Part shown: piece by piece, positions 29,101 through 41,100 of the stretch
How the letters are laid out: each line of letters opens with the position of its first letter
Numbering within the stretch: the first letter of the stretch is position 1
Source: Antedon mediterranea
Taxonomy: Eukaryota; Echinodermata; Crinoidea; Comatulida; Antedonidae
Assembly: GCF_964355755.1 (NCBI RefSeq)
Contig: NC_092671.1
Span: forward strand, 36,719,304 to 36,783,303
Reading direction: 5' to 3'
DNA: 64,000 nucleotides
The notes under the pieces: generated by a model
What the model saw: only the letters and a program-made list of their open reading frames with translations
What the model was told of the DNA's origin: nothing
Databases searched by the model: none
Translations under genes and position numbers: made by a program

Positions 29101-32100
29101 AAGTATGCTTATCTAGGTCACTATCAAATATCTATAAATTATTAATAAATACACCTAACTGTTATAATTTATTATTAATGACAAAGCCAATGGATACACT
29201 CATACAGCCTCAATAAAAAGAAAAAAAACAAAGAGAGCATCAATGTCAATGAAACAAACAATAGATGCGTTGTTTTCTCCGTCAGAGTTAAACACAGTGC
29301 TTCAATCGCACATGATCTGCGTTTCAACGTGTGTGGTATTGCGTACAGCTCTGTGTACACTATCAAACTTTATGTGTTAAAAAATGTGATGCGCCCGTAT
29401 ATGGACATGATGATGTCATATCACTACCATATTTGAGCACATCACCAACATAATTTGGATGCACTGGACAACTATTATATCGGAGGTACATCAGAGTTTC
29501 AATCCGACATGATAAGGATGTATAAAAAAGAATTAACTGATGAAGGTACATCAGAATTTCAATCCGAGATGATAAAGGCCCATTTACACTAGGGCGATAA
29601 CGATCGACGATAAAAAGATAAATATGCATTTTTCATACTTTTAAAAAGTTTTCATCCTAGAACTAGTGGATTATCATCTATGCTGCCTTTGATGAAAATA
29701 ATATTTCCACACGTCCAATCAAATGACGTCATGATTAGTAAGAGCAATAATATCGTTACAATACAACGATTTTATTGTTTTCATTGATCATGACGTCATT
29801 TGATTGGTTTTTCAAAAATAATATTTTTATTAAATACAGCATATATGATTATCCTATAGTTCTAGAATGAAAAATGTTCTAATTTCTTTCGTTTTATCAA
29901 ACAAAAATCTATGTTTATCTATTTATCGTCGATCATTATCGCCCTAGTGTAAATGGGCCTTAAGGATGTGTAAAAAATAATTAACTGATGATCACACAGC
30001 ATTTACGTCAGATATAACTCTGATATGATTCGGATCAGCTTAAATCTGTTCCAAGCATGATTTACTCTGTGTTTGTGTGAACACAGCTATTTTTTTTTTT
30101 TTTTTATTCAAATAAAATGGACGCAAAACATTATTCAAGGTGTCTTCTTGTCGTTTGATTGGTTGATTCATTATCACATTGCGTACAATATGTTTTTCCT
30201 TTCTGTTCTATTTATGAAGGTCTATAAAGCTCTGTCTACACTATCAAACTAGTTTCACAAAAAAAAGTGTGATGTGCTCAAATATGGTAGTGATGTGCTC
30301 AAATATGGTAGTGATATGCCTAAATATGGTAGTGATATGACATGTCCATATATGGGCATATCACATTTTTTGTTGCAAAAAGGTTGATAGTGTGGACAGA
30401 GCTTTAAGCAATATACCAAAAATTATGTACGGAGAACAAGAATATGTAAAATGTTTGCTGGAAGAGGTATGGAATAGATTGCTCACAGGAGACAAACTAG
30501 TTTTCAAAATCTATTTCCTGTAAAACAAATAACGTGCTCTTCTGGGAATTACCTGGCAACCTTTGTTGTAGCTGCCAGCCAAGGACACCATTTAGGAAGT
30601 CTAAAAACTTCTTAATTTTTTTAATGTTGTGGCTTACAAAGGCCTGTATAGTGAAAATCTTTACAATATGCGATTGATGTAGACGCTTGCTATTGTAATA
30701 GACTATTTTGAAATAATTATTTCTAAATATTTATTTACAAAAATTAGTTTGACTTTGTTACAATGTTTTTGCTTGATGTAAATACAATCAAATATTAAAG
30801 TTATACTTGGGGCAGATCCAGCATTATAGATTAGAAGGGCTAAATATTTCATAAATGATAAAAATGATGAAATAAAAAATAAATGAAAAAGTCCACGCCT
30901 AAATCCGTACCTGATACTGTATTATATATTATTCTACTACATCTATGACACTTGCACTACCTTCTAATTCTTCTCCTAATCTATTCATAAGTCTATGTTG
31001 TGATTTTACAAAATAAAATTGTGAAACAACTGAAATTTTGCTCTAATAACCATCAATAAACTAAAATTGCTGGAGTCAAAATATTCCCCAATGAAAAAAC
31101 AATTACATAATGCAGTAACCTCCATCAAGAATTTCTTTGCCAACTTCCTTGGGAAATCTTGAATACTATAGTTAACTTCCTAGCTGGCATCATCAACAAC
31201 CGATCATTGTCACCATTGGGAGTCATCACCATTGTTTCGTCAACTTCACATACAATGCTAGGGAATGTTCACTTTTCCGATATTTACCTCGGAGAAGTTG
31301 TTATTTCCTACGGAATGCGCCAAGTTTCTTTTTGATCTTGGTATATTCAATCACATGTTTACAATTACCGCAGTGCGAATGGACCTACTTTATGGGTTAT
31401 TTCCATTGTCATAGTGATGTTGCATTTAAGATATAAATCGTAGGAGATTCTGCACAATACAGTAATCTAGTTAGTAGCATTTTATTAACTACTATTTCTT
31501 TTTTGTCAACTGGTGTTACTTTCAATATGTAACCTGACATTTCAAATAATTTGAAAGTAGGTTAGTAACATGCTTTAGCGCAACCAATCAACACGTTTTA
31601 TTTTTCTGTTTCAATTTATTTATCATTAATTTTCAATAAAAAAAACAATCTTTTAAAATGTTGCTGTATATTAGAATGCCACATGTAACCACAAGAATGC
31701 TTCTCTTGATGTAACAGTCTTAGGGTATACCTAATAAAAATGCTGCCCTCAACTTTATAAATCTGAAGAGGGCAGCATTGCATATTTCTCATTAATGAAG
31801 ATGAAAGATTGAAAAAAAATACTAAAAGAGAAATTTGTGAAGGAAATAAAGACACTTGACTTACAGATGCTAAAGCTTTTCCTAGCGTGACCCCAGTTTG
31901 TGAATTATCTGCTGCGCTAGCCGCCGTTGAACCTCGACCAGCTAAAAAAAATGTTTGAAATATTATATAAAAGAATATTAATGAGAAAATAATAATAATA
32001 AAAATAATCATAATCATCATTTATCACTTTTATGTTATAAAATATATGTAATGTGTTTTAATTAATGTGAAGGGACCGTTATTGCGTGCCATATTTATCA

Positions 32101-35100
32101 AGTTTTAAATTAAGATAATAATTATTGTTATTTTCACTGGTATGTGATAATGAGGATGATGTGAACAATTAAATTGCCAAGGATAACCATAAGCGAATTT
32201 ATTCACTATCCTTCTTAAAGTTGGCAATAATGTTCACAAGACAAACATATACACAAGATGCTGTACATAAATAAAGTCTTATTACAAGTCTTTGGGAGTG
32301 GAGTTATAAATTGTTATTGTCATAAGAAAAAATTCTGACATATGACAGGACTTGAGCCCAGTACTCTTGAATTGGTAGCCAAGCATCATTACCACCAAGC
32401 CACCACTTGTCATTAACGAGTTAAATCCCATCTGAATGCTCAGCATGGTTTCAGTTTCTCTATGCTGATTCTTATTATTCATTATCAATTTAATTAATAC
32501 CAGTATAAAAAAACATGATAATGATGATTTTGAAACACACCTAAGTTTGGTTCACTGCCGTTCAATGGTGACCTAGCACTGGGGTGGGCTTCGGGTCGAA
32601 AGCTGGTCATAGGGGGAAGACCTGAATTGGAATTCATCATTGCCTCTTGGCTGTAAGTCTGTAAAATACAAAAACGAAAAGGTAACAAAAAAGCTTGTGT
32701 TCATCTGTAATGAAGTGAAATAATTGGAGACATCAATTTTGTTATATTTAAAGTTTATACTGATCACTTTTGACTTGTTGAAAGGTACCATGGAATTTAT
32801 ATGAAGATTACAACCTTTGCACATTAAAACAATATACATAAAGATACATGCCAATCAAATCAGTACCTCACATATAAAATAATCCAATCAAATTTTATGG
32901 CTCAGATGACACATGAGAAAAATACTTTTTTTTTTTAATTTGCTTTTTTATTTTGAGGAATGTGATCCTTACCAGAGGATCTTGTGTATAATTAGTTGAC
33001 GTTTGTGAATGTGATGTTGAGTTGGTTAACAAGGTAGATGATGGATAATTTGATGCTGGTCCCATGCCATTACTCCATCCTCCTCCCTCATGACCACTAT
33101 GAGCGCCATCTATAAGACAAAATAAGCATCTATTATTATTAGTCCTATTTGACAATATTTGAAATTTTCTTGGGAAAGATTACTAAAGCTCTGTCCACAC
33201 TTTCCAACTTTATGTGACAAATATTGTAGTTACATGACATCATCATGGGCACATAAAGTTTGATAGTGTAGACAGAGATTAATGCAGTAAATAGTAGTAA
33301 CTCTCTGAATAGAACTGAAATACTGCATCCCCGAAGGTTTGGATGATGAATAACCTGAATTCCCAACGGAAGAGGAACTGGAAAATAACTTACCAAGGTA
33401 GTAACTCTCTAAATACTGCATTCCCGGAGGTTTGGGTGATGAATAACCTGAATTCCCAACGGAAGAGGAACTGGAAAATAACTTACCAAGGTAGTAACTC
33501 TCTAAATACTGCATCCCCGGAGGTTTGGGTGATGAATAACCTGAATTCCCAACGGAAGAGGAACTGGAAAATAACTTACCAAGGTAGTAACTTTCTAAAT
33601 ACTGCATCCCCGGAGGTTTGGGTGATGAATAACCTAAATTCCCGACGGAAGAGGAACTGGGATATCAACTTACCAAGGTAGTAACTCTCTGAATACTGCA
33701 TTCCCGGAGGTTTGGGTGATGAATAACTAGGTGATTCTGATTGGTAGTCGTCTGAACCGGCTGGTGAATAAACCTGAAAGAAACACAATTATCAAATATG
33801 TTATTAAAATTAAGATTAAAGACAGAATTATGTTACCTGGAAATAGAGCAGTAAAAAATGGCGTATTAAAGGTAAGGTTCTTTTTTATAATATTAATATT
33901 ATTATGTTAAGAATTTTCTAATTCCTAGATCTGTTTCTGTTTTATATAACAATAAAATATGTAACTAACCTAACTAAATGTAAATAATGACTATAAATGA
34001 ATATTGGTGTCTAATCAATAAAGATAAAACAGTTTAAATGAGTTTGTAAGATTCAGACATATATTGATGAGGAATATTAACTTACTGTGTACTTTATGAG
34101 TCATCAATGTCTTTGTTTCTAAAACCAAACTCAATTGAATAAATCGACGTGCATGATTCTAAAGGTCTATTATTTTAATTTTTCACATTCTAGTAAATGA
34201 GATTTCCTGATTACATTTAAAATAGCATATAAACTAGGTTTTATAACATGATTTTAAAAAATATCACAACAGGGTTAACTGTTTAAAAGGGGGATATTCC
34301 TCGCCCAAATAGTTTGGACTAAGGCTAACTTGGGGTAGGTGTGGATATATAGGTATTACGTAAATTGTTTTATTCACTTTCCATCTCCATAAAAAAAAAA
34401 CACAATGTATCTCCTCTCCTTCCCTCCTTAAGCTCTGTCTACACAAAAATCAATCTTTATGTGATAAAAAATGTGTTGTGCCCATATATGGACATGATGT
34501 TGTCATATCACTACCATATTTGGGCATATCACCATTTTTTGTCAAACTAGTTTGATAGTGTAAACAGAGCTTTAAATATATACCAAGATGTTATATAGGC
34601 TTATTGAAGTCTTAAAATCTATTTACTACAAACAAGAGAGGAACAATCTCCTCTTCTTCGATCTATACCCTAATTTGATTAAATTAATTTCCATTAAAAA
34701 ACAATCTGCAAGTAAAATTCATCTATTAAAAGACAATTATAGTAAATAATGACAAAAGCAGTACTAGCAACATTTGAAAATAAAAACTTAATATCAGTAA
34801 AAACCATACTGCAAATTATCATTATGTAAATGTTGGAACAATAAAAAATTCCCTATCAACAAATAAACATTAAAAACCTGGCAGAAAAAAAAAACCTATT
34901 CTCATTATATTAGCCAATGTAAAGCTCTGTCCCCACTATCAAATTAGTTCGACAAAAAAAGTGTGATGTGCCTAAATACGGTAGTGATATGCCCAAATAT
35001 GGTAGTGATATGATAAGTCCATATAAGGGCACATCACATTTTTTTTGCAGTGTAGACAGAGCTTAAATCAAACAAAACAGAAACATGACAATATGTATCA

Positions 35101-38100
35101 AATAAGGAGTAAAGCATGCACTACAATGTAAAAGTAATTAGCTATTAAATAAAAACAATGGAATATGTTCACTAAGAAATGTCTTTGATCTAAACTATCT
35201 TATTTAAACAAACCTATTGTAGTCCAAACTGTAAAACGCTGCAACACTATTCACCAGACCTCTATGAATTGGCTGTCCAACGGTCATAATATATCCTAAG
35301 CCATCGTTAACTTTACCCATATAAAATAATGACTTACTCCTAGAATACAGTGTACCCTATCCTAGTGTATGTAACTTAATCTTCATCAGAGTATACTACA
35401 AGACAACAACTACTTACTAGGCGGTGTGAATTTGAATAAAGATGATGATATGGATACATAAAAGCAGACTCTAGATCAATCTCGGATCGTCTTGGATCTA
35501 ACATCTCGTTTTACGATCAAAATGAAAAAATCTCAGCACAAAAGTATAAATTCAAACCATAGACTACCATCAACAAAATATCTGATATCTCTGTGTATAA
35601 TACTCTATGTACCCTTTTTTATTATTATAATGGTAAAAGTTTATGGATATGAAATCGACCAATGAATTTATAAGTACCTTATTATTTTAATATTAACTAG
35701 CACAGTAATACTCTCAACCACCAGCATAAAATCTATGTTATTTAAACAATTTAAATTATAAAAAAAAATCTTTTTACTTAAAATATAAAATAATATCTCA
35801 ACAACAAAGCTACTTTAGTATCGATTGTATCATTATACTACGTTTTTAGGATAAATTTGGTGTTGAAAGGAAATAGGGTTATATTGAGAAAAATAAAAAG
35901 TAAATTAATTTTACATCATACACAGTTTAAAAGAGAATGCCTTAATCCTTTTTAATTGTCTTTTTTTTTTAAATAAAAAATGTAATATAATGTGTTACAT
36001 TCAAAATACTTACTCCAATTGTGGGTTTTCTCCTCTTACCAAGACCTAGGAAATAAAAAGGTTAAACAAAGTTGAATTCATTGTGCATAATTCAAACTGC
36101 TCTAGACAATATTCTAATATTCTGTTTGTCGCCCTCAACCTACAGTAAAAATGTGCAACAGATTTAACAAACTATTATATTATTATTAGCAGTAATTAAA
36201 TACCATTTAATCATAAAATAAAATGTTATCAAATTAACATTCAACAAATCCCTCAAATTTTTATAATACTAGATATTTGAAAAAAACATTTTAAGCTTAT
36301 CGTAGTTAATCTAAAGCTGTCTGCACTATCAAACTAGTTCGACAAAAACAAGTTTGATATGCCCATATATGGTAGTGATATTCCCAAAAATGGTAGTGAT
36401 ATGACATCATCATGTCCATATATAGGCACATCACATTTTTTTTTGTCACATAAAGTTCGATAGTGTAGACAAAGCTTTAGATATCTAATAAGAAGCTCAA
36501 AACAGAAATCATTAAGTAAACCTCTGTCTACACTATCAAACTAGTTTGACAAAAAAAGTAATAGTATGATGTACCCATATATAGTAGTGATATGCCCAAA
36601 TATGGTAGTGATATGACATCATCATGTCCATATATGGGCACATTACATAAAGTTTGATAGTGTAGACAGAGCTTTAGATATCTAATAAGAAGCTCAGAAT
36701 ATAAATCGTTTGTAAGATCAAGCAAGATAAAGATCGTGGAGTTTCCGTGGTAGGGTGTCTACCAATACAGGTCAATATAGGAGATAGCGACCTATGATCA
36801 CTCTTAAGTATAAGCTATAGAGGAAGTACGAGTACACTAACTGCCGTGTGTAACCAAGAAAAGCGTGGCTCCTTAATCCTACCATGTATTCACCTGTTGT
36901 AAGATGACATTGCTGAAAAATGGTATTTACACCAACTACACTAGACTGATTAATAAATGAACGCGTGTATATTTCTAGGGTGAAAAATAAACATTATCTT
37001 TTCCTAAATCAGAAATACATTTATTACTTCCTTGATAAAAAAAAGATTCTATAAATAAAATTTAAACATTATATCTACTAGCTATATTGCTGTTAAATAA
37101 AATCATTTTATTCTTATTTTTATCTTGAACCTTCAATTATAGATACCAAACAAAGGTTATCTTTCTGTTTTAGCATAATGCTATTATTTCTGTTAATGTT
37201 CTTCTTGTACTGGAAGAGATATACTGTTCATATTGAAATATGTTGACGTCCAAATAAAGCTAACACAGCCACTGATTTAGTCCTAAAGCCAGATCCATAT
37301 TTTAAACTATTCATATATTCAAACAAAAGATTGAAGGCTTAAATTCATCTCCGAATATTAAGTTTAACTTGGTATCAGGTCTACAACTTTCACGTCGTAT
37401 TACCAACTTCCTGTCTTGCCTATCAAAAAGGTCACATATGTGTAAGTTGGCCTCTTTATGCATATTCTATACACAAATACGCATTATCAAGGCAAAACGC
37501 TAAATCTTTTGTTAATGATTTTAGTTTGATGGTTGATCCAAGTGGCTTCCTGTACCTAATACAGATATTATGATGATTGCTAATACAAGGACCTGGATAA
37601 AGAAGGAAGATAATCCCAGGGATGAGGCCTGCCAGGAAATACAGCACTATACAGTTATCAGTTGGCTTAAAAACAACGCTACTTTTTAACTTCTGTGTGT
37701 GTGTTATAATATGTATTGTACAACCGGATATTAATGTTTGATTATTATCAACATTAATGTCGATTTCTGGGAAAACATGTGATAGTTTACTCCTTTTTAA
37801 AATAACAGTATTAGATTGTTTCTTCCCTATTTCACTTTGAGTTAAGCTCAGGAATAGAAACCCATGTTTAAAGCCCCATTTCCTACGTTTTTTAGATCTA
37901 ATTTAAGATCACAAACTATATTTAATGTAAAAATAATACTATATGGTCCTATTGCGATAACTTTTTTCGTCTTTAAACGGTTAAAAATGTGAAAAATAAA
38001 TCGATTCTAATAATTATAGCGGCCCGCTATAAATCCCAAAATGCATTGTGCTATTGTGATATTTTTGTTTTTCACCTGTAATTCGCCCACTTTTCGATCG

Positions 38101-41100
38101 ATCGTGAAGCCAAAACAAATGGAAGACTCCTAACTTTTCAGCGAAAATACCGGGTTTTCCCCAATTTGTATCAACGGAGTGTGGCAAAAATAGAAAGACA
38201 ATTAATGTAGCAACTATACAACGTCAGCCTAGGTATATAGCTAGCGTACGATGTTCGTACGTTATCGATGTTTACCAGCTAGGCCTACAAAACTAAGCCT
38301 AGCTAGGCTAGGCCTAAGACCGTCCACGAGAGGTCGATCGCCGCGACCTACTTAGGTAGTGCATTGTTTCTCACTTTTTATCATAATTTACCATAAAACG
38401 TACATTTAAGACAAGGAATGACATGGTTTAATGTTTTTAAAGTGATATATATGTATTATTTTCCAAAAAACGTCCAAAATTGCAGGGAAGGGGTCTTTAA
38501 ATATATATATATATATAATAACTACTAGCTTAGAATTTGTCAGATAGTTGGTAGATAACATACATGAAGGAGATCAAGTTGCTCTCTTTGCCATAAGAAT
38601 ATTGTTATTTTTGGTCATACATTATAGACGGACTATAGATGCATAAATATTTAAAAGCTATATTGTTAGGCCAACAGGATGCTACTGAATTTGTAATTAT
38701 AATAATAGGTATACATAATTATATGAATACAAAATGTAACAGGTTTGTTTGTTTGTCTATTAATAGAGAGAACTCAATCTTATTAAATTATCTATAATAA
38801 TGTATTACCAAAAATTGTCCAAAATGTTACTTTTATTATTATTATACTGCAAAAACATTCAAAAACGATCTTAATATTTTTTAAGACGAAGGTTCTATGT
38901 TATACAATAATTTGTTTAATATAATACTAAATAAAAAAATACTATGCCTCTTTAATGTATATAATTATTGTATTACTATTACATATTTACATTGTTTTAT
39001 GTTTTAATGTATGCTTTGAGTGGTGGTGTGGCACGCCTTATGGCAACAGTGGTCCTTCGACCTCTTTTGCCACTCCTTGGCACACTCAAAGTTTATGTGT
39101 TGTTTTAATGTTGCTAAAATTAATAAAATAAATAAATAATAAATTATTATAATTCTATCAATTTACAAACTTAAATAATCATAAATATAATTATTCTAGT
39201 AATCTCAGATTAATTTAATAAAGACATAAAAATTGCTTTCATAATTTGCACTTAAGCTCTGTCTACACTATCAAACTGACAAAAAAATGTGATGTGCCCA
39301 TATATGGACATGATGATGTCATATCACTACCATATTTAGGCAGATCACTACCATATTTGGGTACACTTTTTTTGTTAAATTAGTTTGATAGTGTAACCAG
39401 ACCTTTTAAAGTCAATTGTTTTTGCACAAGCGCACCAAATCATTTACATCCCAAACAGCCCTTATTTCAATAGCATAATACAGATACTGACATTAATAAA
39501 TGTTACATTTTGAGAGAAAATAAATAAAATCTTATGGGAATTAGACGCTCAACTAGAAACATCAATCGTGGTAATCTGAATTACGAGAAGTGAGCAAAAG
39601 GCCACGATAGTTACATGTATTTCGTCTCTAGATTCTCGCTAAGTGTCTATACGTTTAGAAATTACACATTATATCTAGGCCTAGTAAAATATATATATAG
39701 GACGTTTGTCATGCTATATTCTTATGCCTCTTTTTCATATGCAGCTTATTAGTAAATAAAACCATGATAAAAAAAAATTAAAGATAGTTATTAAAAAAAA
39801 TAAAATGTACACATACTACAGACAAACAGGGGAAATATTATTAAATAAATTCATCTGATTCCGAATATAATTAACTGGACAATTATTACTTTTTTGTCAC
39901 TAAGGTATTTATACCATTTGTGTAGGTATTGTTTGGTTCAACAAAAAAGTAATTATATTTTCCTGTTAAGGGGAAATATATTTTAACACTAGTGGATATC
40001 CCTATTTTATGACACTTTATTGGGCCCCGAAGTTGTGCCTTTAGAGAGAGGTTACTTAAATACTAATTATATTTCATCCTTTATAGAAATTTGTTGTTTG
40101 TATGAAAAATTATTTTTCAGTTCTGTATATAAACAAAATATGTAATTTTGTTATTTTATATCTCTGTTTTAACAAGTTTTTTTTTATATTAAAATAAGAA
40201 AGCTTTTTCTTCAATGTTCTGTGTTTTTTAATTTGTTCTGAAGGAACGTGATGTGTTTATCTATGACCTGACTATGAAGTATATTATGTTTGCGATATTA
40301 GAAAACATCTTATGACATTTGTGGTGACATTCTTTAAAGTCTCATTCATCAAAAGTGACAAGTTGGGAGTGTCACCTGATCTTTTAAAAAAAGTTCACCC
40401 TATCAAGTAAGTCTTATCTATGGACTGCAAGATGGAATAAACATCTAGAATGATGATGACCTAGTCTGTTTATTACTGCCATGAGTAAGGGTAACTATTT
40501 AGAACAAGCCACCAAGCAGCAAACCGTTTTGTTCCTGGTCTCGGGCAAAAGGTATCAAATAAATCTATTATTAGTAATATCTAAGATTGCCACCCACCAA
40601 CTAATGTTTTATTTATTCATCCTATAGTTGTGGTCCTCTACGGACCCACGGCAGCAGTGCTTACTGTACCATGATCAGTACACTAGAAGATGAGGCAATG
40701 AGAGTGAATGTAATGACAAGCAATATGGCACAGACATCTCTCGAAACCCTTGCTCTTAAGGCTAACTCAGACAGCAATGTACAACGAAGCTTGACGAAAT
40801 GTCTTGACTCGTTGGTGCTGTCTGAATCCTGTCGATACATGTCGTATGGAAATAGCGCCGGGCGTAGTTTTTAGGTCATTGTGAGAACTTTAAACATGAT
40901 TAATTTTCTCTGGAATCTTTTCGGCCCTGGTCGTACGACGCTGTCTAAGTTGGCCTATACATGTCGGGTATAACATTCCGTTATCATTACCCCATACAGT
41001 ATCGCTCTCCAAACGCACCTTATACCGTTTGCCGTTACTGTACATCGGGTATGAGAGGAGCGAATTCGGCACCTCTATTTAAACGTCAACTTAAAACTTT

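Larger units (their letters stand above)
22718..31864 (-). other. Intron between exons 9 and 10
   Basis: This 9.1-kb intron contains MITE copies 6-8, the second copy of the dispersed 68-bp-unit element (25.46-25.63 kb), a perfect hairpin at 26159-26197, a LINE tail at 27510-27598 and a Harbinger-like element at 29576-29960. The remaining parts are AT-rich without recognised content. Confidence 0.75.
33110..33673 (-). other. Intron between exons 6 and 7, containing a mini-exon array
   Basis: This 564-bp intron consists mostly of a 93-bp tandem array derived from the 3' end of exon 6 (33301-33673) and a 99-bp MITE (33184-33282). Confidence 0.85.
33774..36013 (-). other. Intron between exons 5 and 6, with a candidate HEBAlt-like first exon
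   Basis: This 2.2-kb AT-rich intron carries MITE copies 10 and 11 and a candidate first exon at 35418-35504. No other feature is recognised. Confidence 0.8.

Noticed and set aside
31389-31412. Eight-codon ATG segment (MTMEITHK) with a GTAGGT donor in phase 0 before exon 10
   Set aside because: Short, with upstream ATGs and no core promoter; chance explanation preferred.
31616-32020. 134-codon minus-strand ORF spanning exon 9
   Set aside because: Only its exon part (31865-31941) is real coding sequence; the rest is intron read-through.
33230-33681. Long ORFs on both strands across the repeats at 33.3-33.7 kb
   Set aside because: They result from a 93-bp unit (divisible by three). The plus-strand ORF is a shadow, and the minus-strand ORF cannot be reached by unspliced read-through from exon 6 because the first spacer is 40 nt.
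40890-41072. Minus-strand ORF whose start ([14 protein letters not shown]) resembles the vertebrate HEBAlt peptide (..NSLMYYYNGK)
   Set aside because: It is antisense to a LINE-like 3' end (plus-strand [11 protein letters not shown] plus (TAGAA)n tail), and the better donors do not clearly match exon 5. The 35418-35504 exon fits position and phase better.
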